Source: Pseudomonas izuensis
Lineage (GTDB): Bacteria; Pseudomonadota; Gammaproteobacteria; Pseudomonadales; Pseudomonadaceae
Direction: 5' to 3'
Length of the DNA: 64,000 nucleotides
NCBI RefSeq assembly: GCF_009861505.1
Contig: NZ_WTFT01000028.1
Coordinates: 1 to 64,000 of the forward strand
In this document: positions 52,726 through 61,512 of the stretch, one piece after another
Layout: every line of letters starts with the position of its first letter
How positions within the stretch are numbered: the first letter of the stretch is position 1
Made by a program: the position numbers and the translations under genes
The notes under the pieces: generated by a model
The model's input: the letters and a program-made list of their open reading frames with translations, nothing else
Told to the model about the DNA's origin: nothing
The model's database searches: none

Positions 52726-53763
52726 TTATTTCCCCTGGGCGCTTTCAAAACCTTCGAGAACGTTCACGGCATTGATGCCGATTTCTTCAACCGCGTAACC
52801 GCCTTCCATCACGAACAGCGTCGGTTTGCCGAGGGCCGCAATGCGCTTGCCCATGGCCAGGTAATCCGGGCTGTCGAGTTTGAATTGCGAGATCGGATCG
52901 TCCTTGAAGGTGTCGACGCCCAGGGACACGACGATGATGTCAGCTCCGTAGCTTTCGATCTCTTTGCAGGCCTGTTCCAGCGCTGCACTCCAGATGTCCC
53001 AGCCTGAGCCTGCGGCCAACGGATAATTGAAATTGAAGCCTTCACCGGCGCCTTCGCCCAACTCGTCTTCATAGCCGAGGAAGAACGGGAACTCGGCTTC
53101 CGGGTGACCGTGGATCGAGGTGAACAGCACGTCGCTGCGCTCGTAGAAAATCGACTGGGTGCCGTTGCCGTGGTGATAGTCCACGTCGAGGATCGCGACC
53201 TTTTTGTGGCCTTGATCGAGGAACGCCTGGGCGGCGATGGCGGCGTTGTTGAGGTAGCAGTAACCCCCCATCAAATCGCCGGCGGCGTGGTGTCCCGGTG
53301 GACGGCACAGTGCGAAGGCGCTGCGGGCGCCACGCTGGATTTCCGCTTGCGCGGTCAACGCCACTTGCGCCGCGCTGTACGCCGCTTGCCAGGTACCGGC
53401 GGTAATCGGCGCGCCGCCGTCGAAGCTGTAGTAACCGAGTTCGCCATGCAGGCTGGTGGGCTTGATGCGGCGCAAGGTGCGGGCTGGCCAGGTGTAAGGC
53501 AGCAAATCACCGTCGGTGTTGAACTCGGTCCAGCGGGCCCAGGCGCCCTTGAAAAAGTCGAGGTAGTCGCGGCTGTGGATGCGTGCAATCGGATCGAGAC
53601 CGAAATCCTTCGGACCTTCTACCGGACCCAGTTCCTGGTGTTGCACCCGTGCCAGCACATGGTCGGCGCGGGACGGCATTTCGAAGCAAGGCTTGAGTTG
53701 CCCGTCGATCAATTCGCAACGGCCGTGATGCAGGTGGTGATCATCCGAGTAAATCGTCAGCAT
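52726..53763 (-). CDS. aphA: Acetylpolyamine amidohydrolase (histone deacetylase family)
   Basis: A 345-residue zinc deacetylase. Class II HDAC-like motifs are CRPPGHHAAGD (the His-His relay), YCYLNNAAIAAQ, DVDYHHGNGTQSIFY (zinc ligands Asp and His) and SLGVDTFKDDP. Start MLTIYSDDHHLHHG is the usual N-terminus of acetylpolyamine amidohydrolases; a longer in-frame extension crosses the promoter region. It would deacetylate acetylputrescine or acetylcadaverine so the amine can be catabolised. First gene of a two-gene unit with the polyamine-binding protein. Symbol inferred from that pairing. Confidence 0.9.
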   Translation of the reverse strand: MLTIYSDDHHLHHGRCELIDGQLKPCFEMPSRADHVLARVQHQELGPVEGPKDFGLDPIARIHSRDYLDFFKGAWARWTEFNTDGDLLPYTWPARTLRRIKPTSLHGELGYYSFDGGAPITAGTWQAAYSAAQVALTAQAEIQRGARSAFALCRPPGHHAAGDLMGGYCYLNNAAIAAQAFLDQGHKKVAILDVDYHHGNGTQSIFYERSDVLFTSIHGHPEAEFPFFLGYEDELGEGAGEGFNFNYPLAAGSGWDIWSAALEQACKEIESYGADIIVVSLGVDTFKDDPISQFKLDSPDYLAMGKRIAALGKPTLFVMEGGYAVEEIGINAVNVLEGFESAQGK

Positions 53764-53887
53764 TTCTTGTTCTCCGCAGGCTGATTCGGTTTGAACACAG
53801 TCTTGCGGCGCAGACGGTTTTGGAGAACGGCAGGAAAGGCCAAAAGGGGATCGATATGGCCAAAACATTTGACCGAAATTCGCCCCC

Positions 53888-53979
53888 TGTGGGAGCAAAG
53901 CTTGCTCGCGATGGCATCGCCGCGTTTTAACAGAAACACCGCGGTGCCCGCATCGCGAGCAAGCTTTGCTCCCACAAGG
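53888..53979. repeat. REP-like inverted repeat pair
   Basis: CTGTGGGAGCAAAGCTTGCTCGCGATG faces CATCGCGAGCAAGCTTTGCTCCCACA. This is the GCAAAGC variant of the family, between the aphA start and the AraC stop. Confidence 0.88.
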
Positions 53980-53990
53980 ATGGGCGCGTG

Positions 53991-54983
53991 CTACGGGCGG
54001 AACTGGCTCGGCGCCACGCCGCTCCAGCGCACGAACGCATGGCGGAAACTCGCGGTTTCGCTGAAGCCCAGCGCTTCGGCAATCTGGTAGATCGGCAGTT
54101 GATCCTCACACAGCATCTGCTTGGCCTGCTCAAATCGCAGTTCGTCGAGTAACTCCTGATAGCTGCAGCCCAGGTCCTTGAGGTGACGGCGCAGGGTGCG
54201 CGCCGAGCAGTTCATCTGCTCGGCCAGGCCCTCCAGCCCGGGTGCGGCATTCAATTGCGCGCTGAGCAACTGGCGAATCCGCCCCAGCCATGCCTGGCGT
54301 CCGGTGAATTCGGTGTTCTGCTTGCGACAGCGTTCGGCCGTGGCCTGATGGGTGATGACATCGGCCAGTGGCAGGGGTTGATCGAGCCACTGCTTGTCGA
54401 AGGCGAAGGCGTTGTCCTGCGCGCCGAAATGCAGCGGGCAGTCGAAGTGCTCGGCATAGGTCGCCTCATAATCAGGGGCGGCATGCTCGAAGCGTGCGGC
54501 CAGCAGCGGCAGCGGATGCCCCAGCAGGTCGTCGCAGATGACTTTCAGCGAGACCAGACAGAACTCGGCGTTGAACACCGCCAGTGCCGGGCTCTCCCGA
54601 TAATCGTCAGCGACGAACCAGATGCGCTCGCCGTCGTCCTCCAGGCTCAGTTCGAAAAGTGTTCCCAGCAGCGCCGGATAACGCATCGCCAGGCGTAACG
54701 CGTCACCGAAGGTGGCACAGGTGAGCAACGCGTAACCGAGAATGCCGTAGCAGGAAACGTGCATGCGCCGCCCCAGTTCCAGCCCGATGTCGCGCTTGAG
54801 GGCGACGGCGTTGGCGCACACCTGCATTTCCTGATTGGTGGTGATGCGTGTGTCTGCCCGGTTGAGATCTGCCGTGCTGATGCCGCTGCCAGCCAACAAG
54901 GCTTCACTGGACAGGCCTTTGTCCTTGAATGCGTTGAGCACCAGGGAAACGGCGTTGAGGGTGGTGAGGTGGGAGTGGAGCAT
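53991..54983 (-). CDS. AraC-family transcriptional regulator
   Basis: A 330-residue regulator with an N-terminal Arabinose_bd-type domain (about 15-200; ALLAGSGISTADL, GILGYALLTCATFGDAL) and a C-terminal double helix-turn-helix (about 235-328; LAEQMNCSARTLRRHLKDLG, IYQIAEALGFSETASFRHAFVRWSG). Start 54983 gives the OruR/ArgR-like N-terminus. It lies upstream of the aphA pair on the same strand and may activate it in response to an acetylated polyamine (inference). Confidence 0.92.
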   Translation of the reverse strand: MLHSHLTTLNAVSLVLNAFKDKGLSSEALLAGSGISTADLNRADTRITTNQEMQVCANAVALKRDIGLELGRRMHVSCYGILGYALLTCATFGDALRLAMRYPALLGTLFELSLEDDGERIWFVADDYRESPALAVFNAEFCLVSLKVICDDLLGHPLPLLAARFEHAAPDYEATYAEHFDCPLHFGAQDNAFAFDKQWLDQPLPLADVITHQATAERCRKQNTEFTGRQAWLGRIRQLLSAQLNAAPGLEGLAEQMNCSARTLRRHLKDLGCSYQELLDELRFEQAKQMLCEDQLPIYQIAEALGFSETASFRHAFVRWSGVAPSQFRP

Positions 54984-55040
54984 GGGGACTTCCAGCCTTG
55001 GGATGGCTGGAACACAGCAAGTTACATGCCGAGACATAAA

Positions 55041-55143
55041 CTGTAGGAGCGAGCCTGCTCGCGATGGTCGTGAACGATGAAGCTGGCAGCCTGACACCCC
55101 GCGGCGATCTCTCGTTCATCGCGAGCAGGCTCGCTCCTACAGG
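55041..55143. repeat. REP-like inverted repeat pair
   Basis: CTGTAGGAGCGAGCCTGCTCGCGATGG faces CATCGCGAGCAGGCTCGCTCCTACAG around a spacer of about 50 bases, between two minus-strand genes. Confidence 0.88.
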
Positions 55144-55157
55144 TGTTTTGTGTAGTG

Positions 55158-56162
55158 TCAGCTCAGTTCGCCGCAGAGGTCGAGTTCAACAAGACTGCGA
55201 ACTTCGGTTGCATCGAGCCCGGCTCCCAACAACCCATGCAACTTCCCGAACGCCGCCTCACGGGTCATGCCGCCACCGGACAACACGCCCACCCCGCGCA
55301 ACCGGCTACCGGCCTCGTACACATCCAGCTCGACGCCGCCTTCATGGCACTGTGTAACCGCCACGACCACCACGCCCTTGTCCCGCGCCCGTTCCAGGCT
55401 GGCAAGGAATTGCGGGTTATCACTCGGCCCGGTGCCGCTGCCATAGCACTCCAGCACCAGCCCCTGAATACCGCTGTCGAGCAGGCCATCCAGGATCTCG
55501 GCGCGGATGCCGGGGAACAGCGGCAGCACCGCGACATTCGCCAGTTGTTTGCTCTGGTTGTAGTTCAGCGCAGCAGGCAAAGAGGTGGCCTTCACGCCAC
55601 CGCCCTGACGCTCCAGGCGCTTGAACGGATGCCGTCCGAAACTGCGGACCTTCGCGCAGCGGGTCGGGTCCAGCCGTTCGCCGTGGAAGTACAGATGCAC
55701 GCCTGGCGCCAGGCCTTGGCCCAAGGCAACCAGCGCACCGCCGAGATTTTCCCAGGCATCGCTGTCGGTCACGCCTGCCGGCAGCATCGAGCCGGTGAAG
55801 CACACGCGGGCATGCAGCCCGAGCAGTTGAAAGCTCATGGCGGCGGCGCTGTAGGCCAGGGTGTCGGTGCCATGCAGGATCAGCACGCTGTCGCAGCCCT
55901 GAACGTCGACGGCGTCGACGACTGCTTCACGCAGTTGCTGCCAGTACAGCGGGGTCATGTTGGCGCTGTCGATCAGCGGTGCCATTTCGCGAAAACGCCA
56001 CTGCGGCACCACCAGCTCAGGCTGGCTGTGCAGGTAGTCGCGCATACGCGCTTCGAAACCGGACGCTGGGGCCAGGCCGTTGGCACTGGCTTGCATGCCG
56101 ATGGTGCCACCGGTGTAGAGCACCATGACGTGCTGGGCGGCGGGGTAGGTCGAGGAATTCAT
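55158..56162 (-). CDS. ansA: Type I (cytoplasmic) L-asparaginase
   Basis: A 334-residue asparaginase with the catalytic Thr motifs VLYTGGTIGM (residues 14-23) and LILHGTDTLAYSA (about 93-105). No signal peptide, so the cytoplasmic AnsA-like class fits better than the periplasmic glutaminase/asparaginase. Converts Asn to Asp and ammonia. Start 56162 follows a CTCGGAGTATCTCC leader. Together with the AGCS symporter and aspartase nearby it forms an Asn/Asp use block: Asn to Asp to fumarate. Symbol by class, moderate certainty. Confidence 0.88.
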   Translation of the reverse strand: MNSSTYPAAQHVMVLYTGGTIGMQASANGLAPASGFEARMRDYLHSQPELVVPQWRFREMAPLIDSANMTPLYWQQLREAVVDAVDVQGCDSVLILHGTDTLAYSAAAMSFQLLGLHARVCFTGSMLPAGVTDSDAWENLGGALVALGQGLAPGVHLYFHGERLDPTRCAKVRSFGRHPFKRLERQGGGVKATSLPAALNYNQSKQLANVAVLPLFPGIRAEILDGLLDSGIQGLVLECYGSGTGPSDNPQFLASLERARDKGVVVVAVTQCHEGGVELDVYEAGSRLRGVGVLSGGGMTREAAFGKLHGLLGAGLDATEVRSLVELDLCGELS

Positions 56163-56188
56163 GGAGATACTCCGAGAGGGTCGCTTAC

Positions 56189-56283
56189 CCATGTAGGAGT
56201 GAGCCTGCTCGCGATGAGGGCGTGTCAGGCGCAATTAATGCTGGCTGATAGACCGCTATCGCGAGCAGGCTCACTCCTACAGG
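56189..56283. repeat. REP-like inverted repeat pair
   Basis: ATGTAGGAGTGAGCCTGCTCGCGATG faces TATCGCGAGCAGGCTCACTCCTACAG, with a compensating GAGTGAGC/GCTCACTC change on both arms, which supports a conserved hairpin. Confidence 0.88.
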
Positions 56284-56303
56284 TTTTTGCGCACTTTAAC
56301 CGA

Positions 56304-57752
56304 TCAGCGTTGCGCTGCGGGTGCGCCTTGCGCTTCAAGCTCAGCCTTGGCGGCAGCGGCTGGCGGATTGGCTGGCCAGGCCTTCAGATCCAGGTCCAGA
56401 TCCGGGAACTTGTTCGAGTCGAACACTGGCGTCTTGATCCCGGCGGCACGCTGATCATCGTAGTCACGCATCACGCGCAGGCCCACCTTGAACAGCATCG
56501 CCAGGGCCACCAGGTTGACGAAGGCCAGGCAGGTCATGGTGATGTCGGCGAAGGCGAACACGGTCGAAAGGTCCTGCATCGAACCCCATACCACCAGCGC
56601 CAGCACCAGGCCGCGGAAAACCATCAGCAGGGCGCGGTTGCGGCTGAGGAACTGCAAGCTATTTTCGCCCAAGTAGTAGTTGTAGAGGATACAGGTGAAG
56701 ACGAACAGCGACAGAGCGACGCTGACGAACATGCGGCCCCAGTCACCGACCACGGCGGCTAGCGAGTTCTGGGTAAGGACGATGCCGTCACCCTCGAAGC
56801 CCGGGGTGTAGAAGCCCGACAGAAGGATCAGCAGCGCGGTGCAGGTGCAGATCACGAAAGTGTCGAGGAACACGCTGAAGGCCTGGACCACTCCTTGGGC
56901 GCCCGGGTGCTTCACGGCGGCCACTGCGGCCACGTTCGGCGCACTGCCCAGGCCCGCTTCGTTGGCGAACACTCCACGCTTCACGCCCATGACGATGGCG
57001 CTGCCGAGCAGGCCGCCGAAGGCCGGGTCGAGGCCGAAGGCGCTCTTGAAGATGGTTTCCAGCATGGCTGGCACATGTTCGATCTGGGTACCGATCACGT
57101 ATAGGGTCACGCCGATATAGGCCAGGGTCTTGACCGGTACCAGCAGGTCGGACACCGAGGCGATGCGCTTGATGCCGCCGATGAAGGTGATGGCCAGGAG
57201 CACCGCCAGGACGATACCGGTGTGGCGTGGGTCGAAGGCAAAGGCGTTCTGCAGCGAGTGGGTCACGGTGTAGGACTGCAGGCCAATGAAGGCGAAGCCG
57301 TAGGTGACCAGCAGCAGGATGGAGAACACCACCGCCATGCCTTTCAGCTTCAGGCCGTGCTGGATGTAGTAGGCCGGGCCACCTCGGTACAGGCCGTCGC
57401 CATCGGCGCGCTTGTAGACTTGAGCCAGGGAGCATTCGAAGAAGCTGCTGGACATGCCGACCAACGCGGTTACCCACATCCAGAACACCGCACCGGGCCC
57501 GCCGAGGGTCACGGCGATACCGACACCGGCAATGTTGCCCGCACCGACGCGGCCGGCGAGGCTGAGCATCAGGGCCTGGAATGAGCTGAGTTGCCCGGCG
57601 CTGCCTTTGAGGCTGTCGCGGAACACCGCGAACATATGGAAGAAGTGACGCAATTGAACGAAACGCGAGCGGATCGTGAAGTAGCTACCGAGCCCGACAA
57701 TGAGCACGATCAGTACTTTCCCTGAGAGGAAGTCGTTAATGACTTCGAGCAT
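56304..57752 (-). CDS. Alanine/glycine:cation symporter (AGCS family)
   Basis: A 482-residue inner-membrane protein with 10-12 helices. The AGCS signatures are SLAGRVGAGNIAGVGIAVTLGGPGAVFWMW (residues 66-95), GGPAYYIQHGL and the NEAGLGSAPNVAAVAAVKHP segment. Imports small amino acids, such as Ala or Gly, with sodium. The cytoplasmic tail (about 455-482) is Ala-rich and unremarkable. Lies between asparaginase and aspartase, all on the minus strand. Confidence 0.93.
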   Translation of the reverse strand: MLEVINDFLSGKVLIVLIVGLGSYFTIRSRFVQLRHFFHMFAVFRDSLKGSAGQLSSFQALMLSLAGRVGAGNIAGVGIAVTLGGPGAVFWMWVTALVGMSSSFFECSLAQVYKRADGDGLYRGGPAYYIQHGLKLKGMAVVFSILLLVTYGFAFIGLQSYTVTHSLQNAFAFDPRHTGIVLAVLLAITFIGGIKRIASVSDLLVPVKTLAYIGVTLYVIGTQIEHVPAMLETIFKSAFGLDPAFGGLLGSAIVMGVKRGVFANEAGLGSAPNVAAVAAVKHPGAQGVVQAFSVFLDTFVICTCTALLILLSGFYTPGFEGDGIVLTQNSLAAVVGDWGRMFVSVALSLFVFTCILYNYYLGENSLQFLSRNRALLMVFRGLVLALVVWGSMQDLSTVFAFADITMTCLAFVNLVALAMLFKVGLRVMRDYDDQRAAGIKTPVFDSNKFPDLDLDLKAWPANPPAAAAKAELEAQGAPAAQR

Positions 57753-58144
57753 GGATTATTCCTCGCTGTTTTTTGTGTAGGCAAATGCTGCCGGGCAGAC
57801 ACATCGAGTTACACCAGTTGGCGCACGGCACAACAGGTGGGTCGAAGTTCGTCCCGGTTTCATTTCGCGGGTTTGTTATTAGTTCGGGTTTCGCATGGGT
57901 TGTGGCCTCGCTACCGACGACCGCTCACGCGAAGAGGGGCGGCACTATACCGATGACAGTACCGTCCGTCTGCACGATTGTGGTGCATTCAATGAAGCGA
58001 GTTGCTGCTCTTGTGGGAGCAAAGGTCACGGTGCAGCAAAAAGGGTTAAAAAAAAGGGCCTGGAGAGTGATCTCCAAGCCCTCAAAAGGTGAGAGGTGTC
58101 TAGTCCCTCGACCTGGTGAGCGGTGCTACGAGTAACGCGTCGGG
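57753..58144. other. Gene-free stretch of 392 bases between the symporter and aspA
   Basis: Contains the upstream region of the symporter gene, a single REP-like half (TTGTGGGAGCAAAGG near 58012) and the aspA terminator. I see no supported gene: the small frames here lack ribosome binding sites or a recognisable product. Confidence 0.6.
58048..58082 (-). terminator. Rho-independent terminator of aspA
   Basis: On the minus strand GGGCTTGGAGA-TCAC-TCTCCAGGCCC is followed by eight T. It lies 63 bases after the aspA stop. Confidence 0.9.
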
Positions 58145-59569
58145 TCAGGCTTTAAGCGGAACCAGACGCGGGGCAATCATGTTTTCCGGGCGCAGGATGT
58201 CGGCGAGCATCGCGTCGTCGAGCAAGCCTTCTTCGCGCACCAGTTCCAGCACGCCGCGGCCGCTTTCAAGAGCAATGCGGGCGATACGGGTGGCGTTTTC
58301 ATAGCCGATGTACGGGTTCAGCGCGGTCACCAGGCCGATCGAGTGCTCGACCAGTTCACGGCAACGTTCTTCGTTGGCGGTGATGCCGGTGATGCAGTGC
58401 TCGCGCAGCATGTCCATGGCGCGTTGCAGCAGGCGGATCGAGTCGAAGATCTTGAAGGCGATCAGCGGCTCCATCACGTTCAGTTGCAGCTGGCCGCCTT
58501 CGGCCGCGATGGTCAGGGCCAGGTCGTTGCCGATGATCTGGAACGCTACCTGGTTCACGGCTTCCGGGATTACCGGGTTGACCTTGCCTGGCATGATCGA
58601 GCTGCCTGGCTGACGCGCCGGCAGGTTGATTTCGTTGATGCCGGTGCGTGGGCCGCTGGACAGCAGGCGCAGGTCGTTGCAGATCTTCGACAGCTTGACC
58701 GCGGTGCGCTTGAGCATGCCGGAGAACAGTACGAAGGCGCCCATGTCGGAGGTGGCTTCGATCAGGTCGGCTGCCGGTACCAGCGGATGGCCGCTGATGG
58801 TGGCCAGGCGCTGAACGGCCAGGTGCTGGTAACGCGGGTCGGCGTTGATGCCGGTACCGATGGCGGTGCCGCCCAGGTTCACTTCGGTCAGCAGCTCTGG
58901 CGCCAGTGTCTTGAGGCGTGCCAGGTCTTCGCCCAGGGTGGTGGCGAAAGCGCGGAATTCCTGGCCCAGGGTCATCGGCACAGCGTCTTGCAGCTGGGTA
59001 CGACCCATTTTCAGGACGTGGCTGAATTCTTCACCCTTGGCGGCGAACGACTGGATCAGGCTGTCGAGGCTGGCCAGCAGCGCGTCGTGACCCAGCAACA
59101 GACCCAGGCGGATGGCCGTCGGGTAGGCGTCGTTGGTCGACTGCGCCATGTTCACGTCGTTGTTCGGGTGCAGGTATTGGTATTCGCCCTTCTGGTGACC
59201 CATGGCCTCCAGCGCGATGTTGGCGATGACTTCGTTGGCATTCATGTTGGTCGAAGTGCCAGCGCCGCCTTGAATCATGTCCACCACGAACTCATCGTGG
59301 AAATCGCCGCGGATCAGACGGGCACAGGCTTCGCTGATGGCAGCGTGCTTGGCTTCGCTCAGGTGACCCAGCTCGCGGTTGGCGTCAGCGGCGGCTTGTT
59401 TGACCATCGCCAGGCCGACAACCAGCTTCGGGTAATGCGAAATCGGAACGCCGGAGAGGCGGAAGTTGTTCACCGCTCGCAGGGTCTGGATGCCGTAATA
59501 CGCTTGAGCCGGTACTTCGAGTACGCCAAGCAGGTCTTTTTCTGTGCGGAATGATGCAGCGGAGGACAT
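58145..59569 (-). CDS. aspA: Aspartate ammonia-lyase (aspartase)
   Basis: A 474-residue fumarase/aspartase superfamily enzyme: aspartate to fumarate plus ammonia. It has LEVPAQAYYGIQTLRAVNNF near the N-terminus, the catalytic signature PGSSIMPGKVNPVIPEAV (about 330) and NMNANEVIANIALE. Start 59569 gives the usual MSSAASFRTEKDLLG beginning; earlier in-frame codons exist at 59581 and 59617. Divergent from a LysR gene 180 bases away, the probable regulator. Confidence 0.95.
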   Translation of the reverse strand: MSSAASFRTEKDLLGVLEVPAQAYYGIQTLRAVNNFRLSGVPISHYPKLVVGLAMVKQAAADANRELGHLSEAKHAAISEACARLIRGDFHDEFVVDMIQGGAGTSTNMNANEVIANIALEAMGHQKGEYQYLHPNNDVNMAQSTNDAYPTAIRLGLLLGHDALLASLDSLIQSFAAKGEEFSHVLKMGRTQLQDAVPMTLGQEFRAFATTLGEDLARLKTLAPELLTEVNLGGTAIGTGINADPRYQHLAVQRLATISGHPLVPAADLIEATSDMGAFVLFSGMLKRTAVKLSKICNDLRLLSSGPRTGINEINLPARQPGSSIMPGKVNPVIPEAVNQVAFQIIGNDLALTIAAEGGQLQLNVMEPLIAFKIFDSIRLLQRAMDMLREHCITGITANEERCRELVEHSIGLVTALNPYIGYENATRIARIALESGRGVLELVREEGLLDDAMLADILRPENMIAPRLVPLKA

Positions 59570-59749
59570 GATAGAAATCATCTCGATATGGACCCGGTCT
59601 GTGCCGGAACACTGCAAATGCTAGGCTCGTGGAGAATTTTGGGCCAATGCTGTTAAACACTGGCCTATGCATATTCGGCATAATGCCCGTGTGACGCCGC
59701 GTTCGCGGCGAGCGTGTGACCTAAATTGGTGCGTGTCCGGGAGGACGTG

Positions 59750-60667
59750 ATGAATCTGGAAAGTAAATGGCTGGAGGACTTCAGTGCCCTGGCAGCCACC
59801 CGCAGCTTCTCCCAGGCGGCGGAGCGACGCTTCGTAACCCAGCCGGCCTTCAGTCGGCGGATCCGTAGCCTGGAAGCCGCATTGGGCCTCACGCTGGTCA
59901 ATCGCTCGCGCACCCCGATCGAGCTGACGGCGGCGGGGCAGTTGTTTCTGGTCACTGCGCGCACCGTGGTCGAACAGCTGGGGGAAGTGCTGCGTCATCT
60001 TCATCATCTGGAAGGCGGGCAGGGCGAAGTGATGCAGGTAGCCGCCGCACACTCGTTGGCGCTGGGATTCTTCCCGCGCTGGATTGCACAGTTGCGCAAC
60101 GAAGGCCTGAACATTGCCACGCGACTGGTGGCGACCAACGTCGGTGACGCGGTGCATGCGCTGCGTGAAGGGGGTTGCGACCTGATGCTGGCGTTTTACG
60201 ATCCGGATGCGGCAATGCAAATGGACCCGGAAATTTTCCCGTCATTGCACCTTGGCCATACCGAGATGTTACCGGTATGCGCCGCGGATGCCGATGGCAA
60301 GCCGTTGTTCGATCTGGAGGGCGAGGGCAGCGTGCCATTGCTGGCCTATAGCGCCGGAGCCTTTCTCGGCCGTTCCGTGAATATGCTGCTGCGCCAACGG
60401 GCGCTGCGCTTTACCACCATCTACGAAACCGCGATGGCCGACAGCCTCAAGAGCATGGCGCTGGAAGGGCTCGGCATTGCCTGGGTGCCACAGCTCAGTG
60501 TCCGCGCTGAATTGGCTCGGGGTGAGTTGGTAGTGTGCGGCGGTCCGCAATGGCATGTGCCGCTGGAGATTCGTCTGTACCGCTGCGCGTTGGTACGCAA
60601 GGCGAATGTGCGGTTGTTGTGGCGTAAGCTGGAGGGCGGTGCAGCCCAGGGCACAACCGGTGCTTGA
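59750..60667 (+). CDS. LysR-family regulator divergent from aspA
   Basis: A 305-residue LysR protein; the helix-turn-helix is at about 5-62 (WLEDFSALAATRSFSQAAERRFVTQPAFSRRIRSLEAALG), with an effector domain at about 90-295. The ATG at 59750 follows GGGAGGACG. The divergent arrangement with aspA suggests control of aspartate use. A matching LysR gene sits beside aspA and purEK in other Pseudomonas, as I recall. Confidence 0.92.
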   Translation: MNLESKWLEDFSALAATRSFSQAAERRFVTQPAFSRRIRSLEAALGLTLVNRSRTPIELTAAGQLFLVTARTVVEQLGEVLRHLHHLEGGQGEVMQVAAAHSLALGFFPRWIAQLRNEGLNIATRLVATNVGDAVHALREGGCDLMLAFYDPDAAMQMDPEIFPSLHLGHTEMLPVCAADADGKPLFDLEGEGSVPLLAYSAGAFLGRSVNMLLRQRALRFTTIYETAMADSLKSMALEGLGIAWVPQLSVRAELARGELVVCGGPQWHVPLEIRLYRCALVRKANVRLLWRKLEGGAAQGTTGA

Positions 60668-60679
60668 ACACGATGAAAA

Positions 60680-60785
60680 CCCCTGTAGGAGCGAGCCTGC
60701 TCGCGATGAGCCTGAGAGCGCCTCGGGGTATCAGGCTTCCAGCGTCATCGTTGACGACCATCGCGAGCGGGCTCGCTCCTACAGG
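60680..60785. repeat. REP-like inverted repeat pair
   Basis: CTGTAGGAGCGAGCCTGCTCGCGATGA faces CCATCGCGAGCGGGCTCGCTCCTACAG. It occupies the first third of the 342-base gap before purE. Confidence 0.88.
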
Positions 60786-60866
60786 GGGATTTGTGTGGTT
60801 CGCTGGCTGACCTTCAGGTCAATAAAACCGGTGCTTTGCGCCGTATGACAGATGGTCGCAATGGGG

Positions 60867-60937
60867 GCTGTTTATTGGCTTCATTGCGGTATACTGCGCG
60901 GCCTTCGGTCGGTTCATCCGGCCATAATTCGTACAAT
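60867..60937 (+). promoter_or_regulatory. Candidate purE promoter and leader
   Basis: TATACT at 60890-60895 is a good -10 box; the -35 region near 60867-60872 is poor. The leader would start near 60902 with GGCCTTCGG..TCCGGCC, a small hairpin, directly before the terminator-like hairpin at 60938. Confidence 0.5.
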
Positions 60938-60971
60938 CAAGCCACGCACAATGCGTGGCTTGTTGTTTTTT
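60938..60971 (+). terminator. Strong terminator or attenuator in the purE leader
   Basis: CAAGCCACGCA-CAA-TGCGTGGCTTG is a perfect 11-base-pair stem followed by TTGTTTTTTG. It ends 38 bases before the purE start codon and downstream of the only good -10 box, so it lies inside the expected leader. Confidence 0.85.
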
Positions 60972-61009
60972 GACGCGCCTGCGGGCGCCCAGAGAGAAGA
61001 GGCACGACG

Positions 61010-61501
61010 ATGAGTGCACTGGTTGGCGTGATCATGGGCTCCAAGTCCGATTGGTCCACCCTTAGCCACACCGCCGATATGCTGGAAAAGCTCGGCATCC
61101 CCTACGAGGTGAAAGTGGTCTCTGCCCACCGCACCCCGGACCTGCTGTTCCAGTACGCTGAAGAAGCCGAGGCGCGTGGCATCGAGGTGATCATCGCCGG
61201 TGCTGGTGGCGCTGCCCACTTGCCTGGCATGTGTGCGGCCAAGACCCACTTGCCGGTACTGGGCGTACCGGTGCAGTCGGCCATGCTCTCGGGCGTCGAC
61301 TCGCTGCTCTCCATCGTGCAGATGCCGGCCGGCATTCCGGTCGCCACACTGGCCATCGGCAAGGCCGGCGCGATCAACGCAGCGCTGCTGTCGGCGAGTA
61401 TCCTTGGCGCCAAGCACCCGCAGTTCCATGCAGTGCTGAAAACCTTCCGTGCTGAGCAGACAGACAGCGTCCTGGAAAATCCAGACCCACGCATCGCCTG
61501 A
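61010..61501 (+). CDS. purE: N5-carboxyaminoimidazole ribonucleotide mutase
   Basis: A 163-residue class I PurE: N5-CAIR to CAIR in purine synthesis. Motifs GVIMGSKSDWSTLSH (residues 5-19), VVSAHRTPD (catalytic His), GAGGAAHLPGM and GVPVQS are intact. AGAGAAGAGG precedes the ATG. It is 11 bases ahead of purK, its pathway partner. Confidence 0.97.
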   Translation: MSALVGVIMGSKSDWSTLSHTADMLEKLGIPYEVKVVSAHRTPDLLFQYAEEAEARGIEVIIAGAGGAAHLPGMCAAKTHLPVLGVPVQSAMLSGVDSLLSIVQMPAGIPVATLAIGKAGAINAALLSASILGAKHPQFHAVLKTFRAEQTDSVLENPDPRIA

Positions 61502-61512
61502 GGTTGTTGACG

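Noticed and set aside
55143..56762. 539-codon open frame on the plus strand
   Set aside because: It runs antisense through the asparaginase gene, a REP pair and the symporter gene; the His/Gln/Arg-rich translation is typical of a shadow frame.
58343..59554. 403-codon open frame on the plus strand
   Set aside because: Antisense to aspA, which is intact and has a clear terminator.
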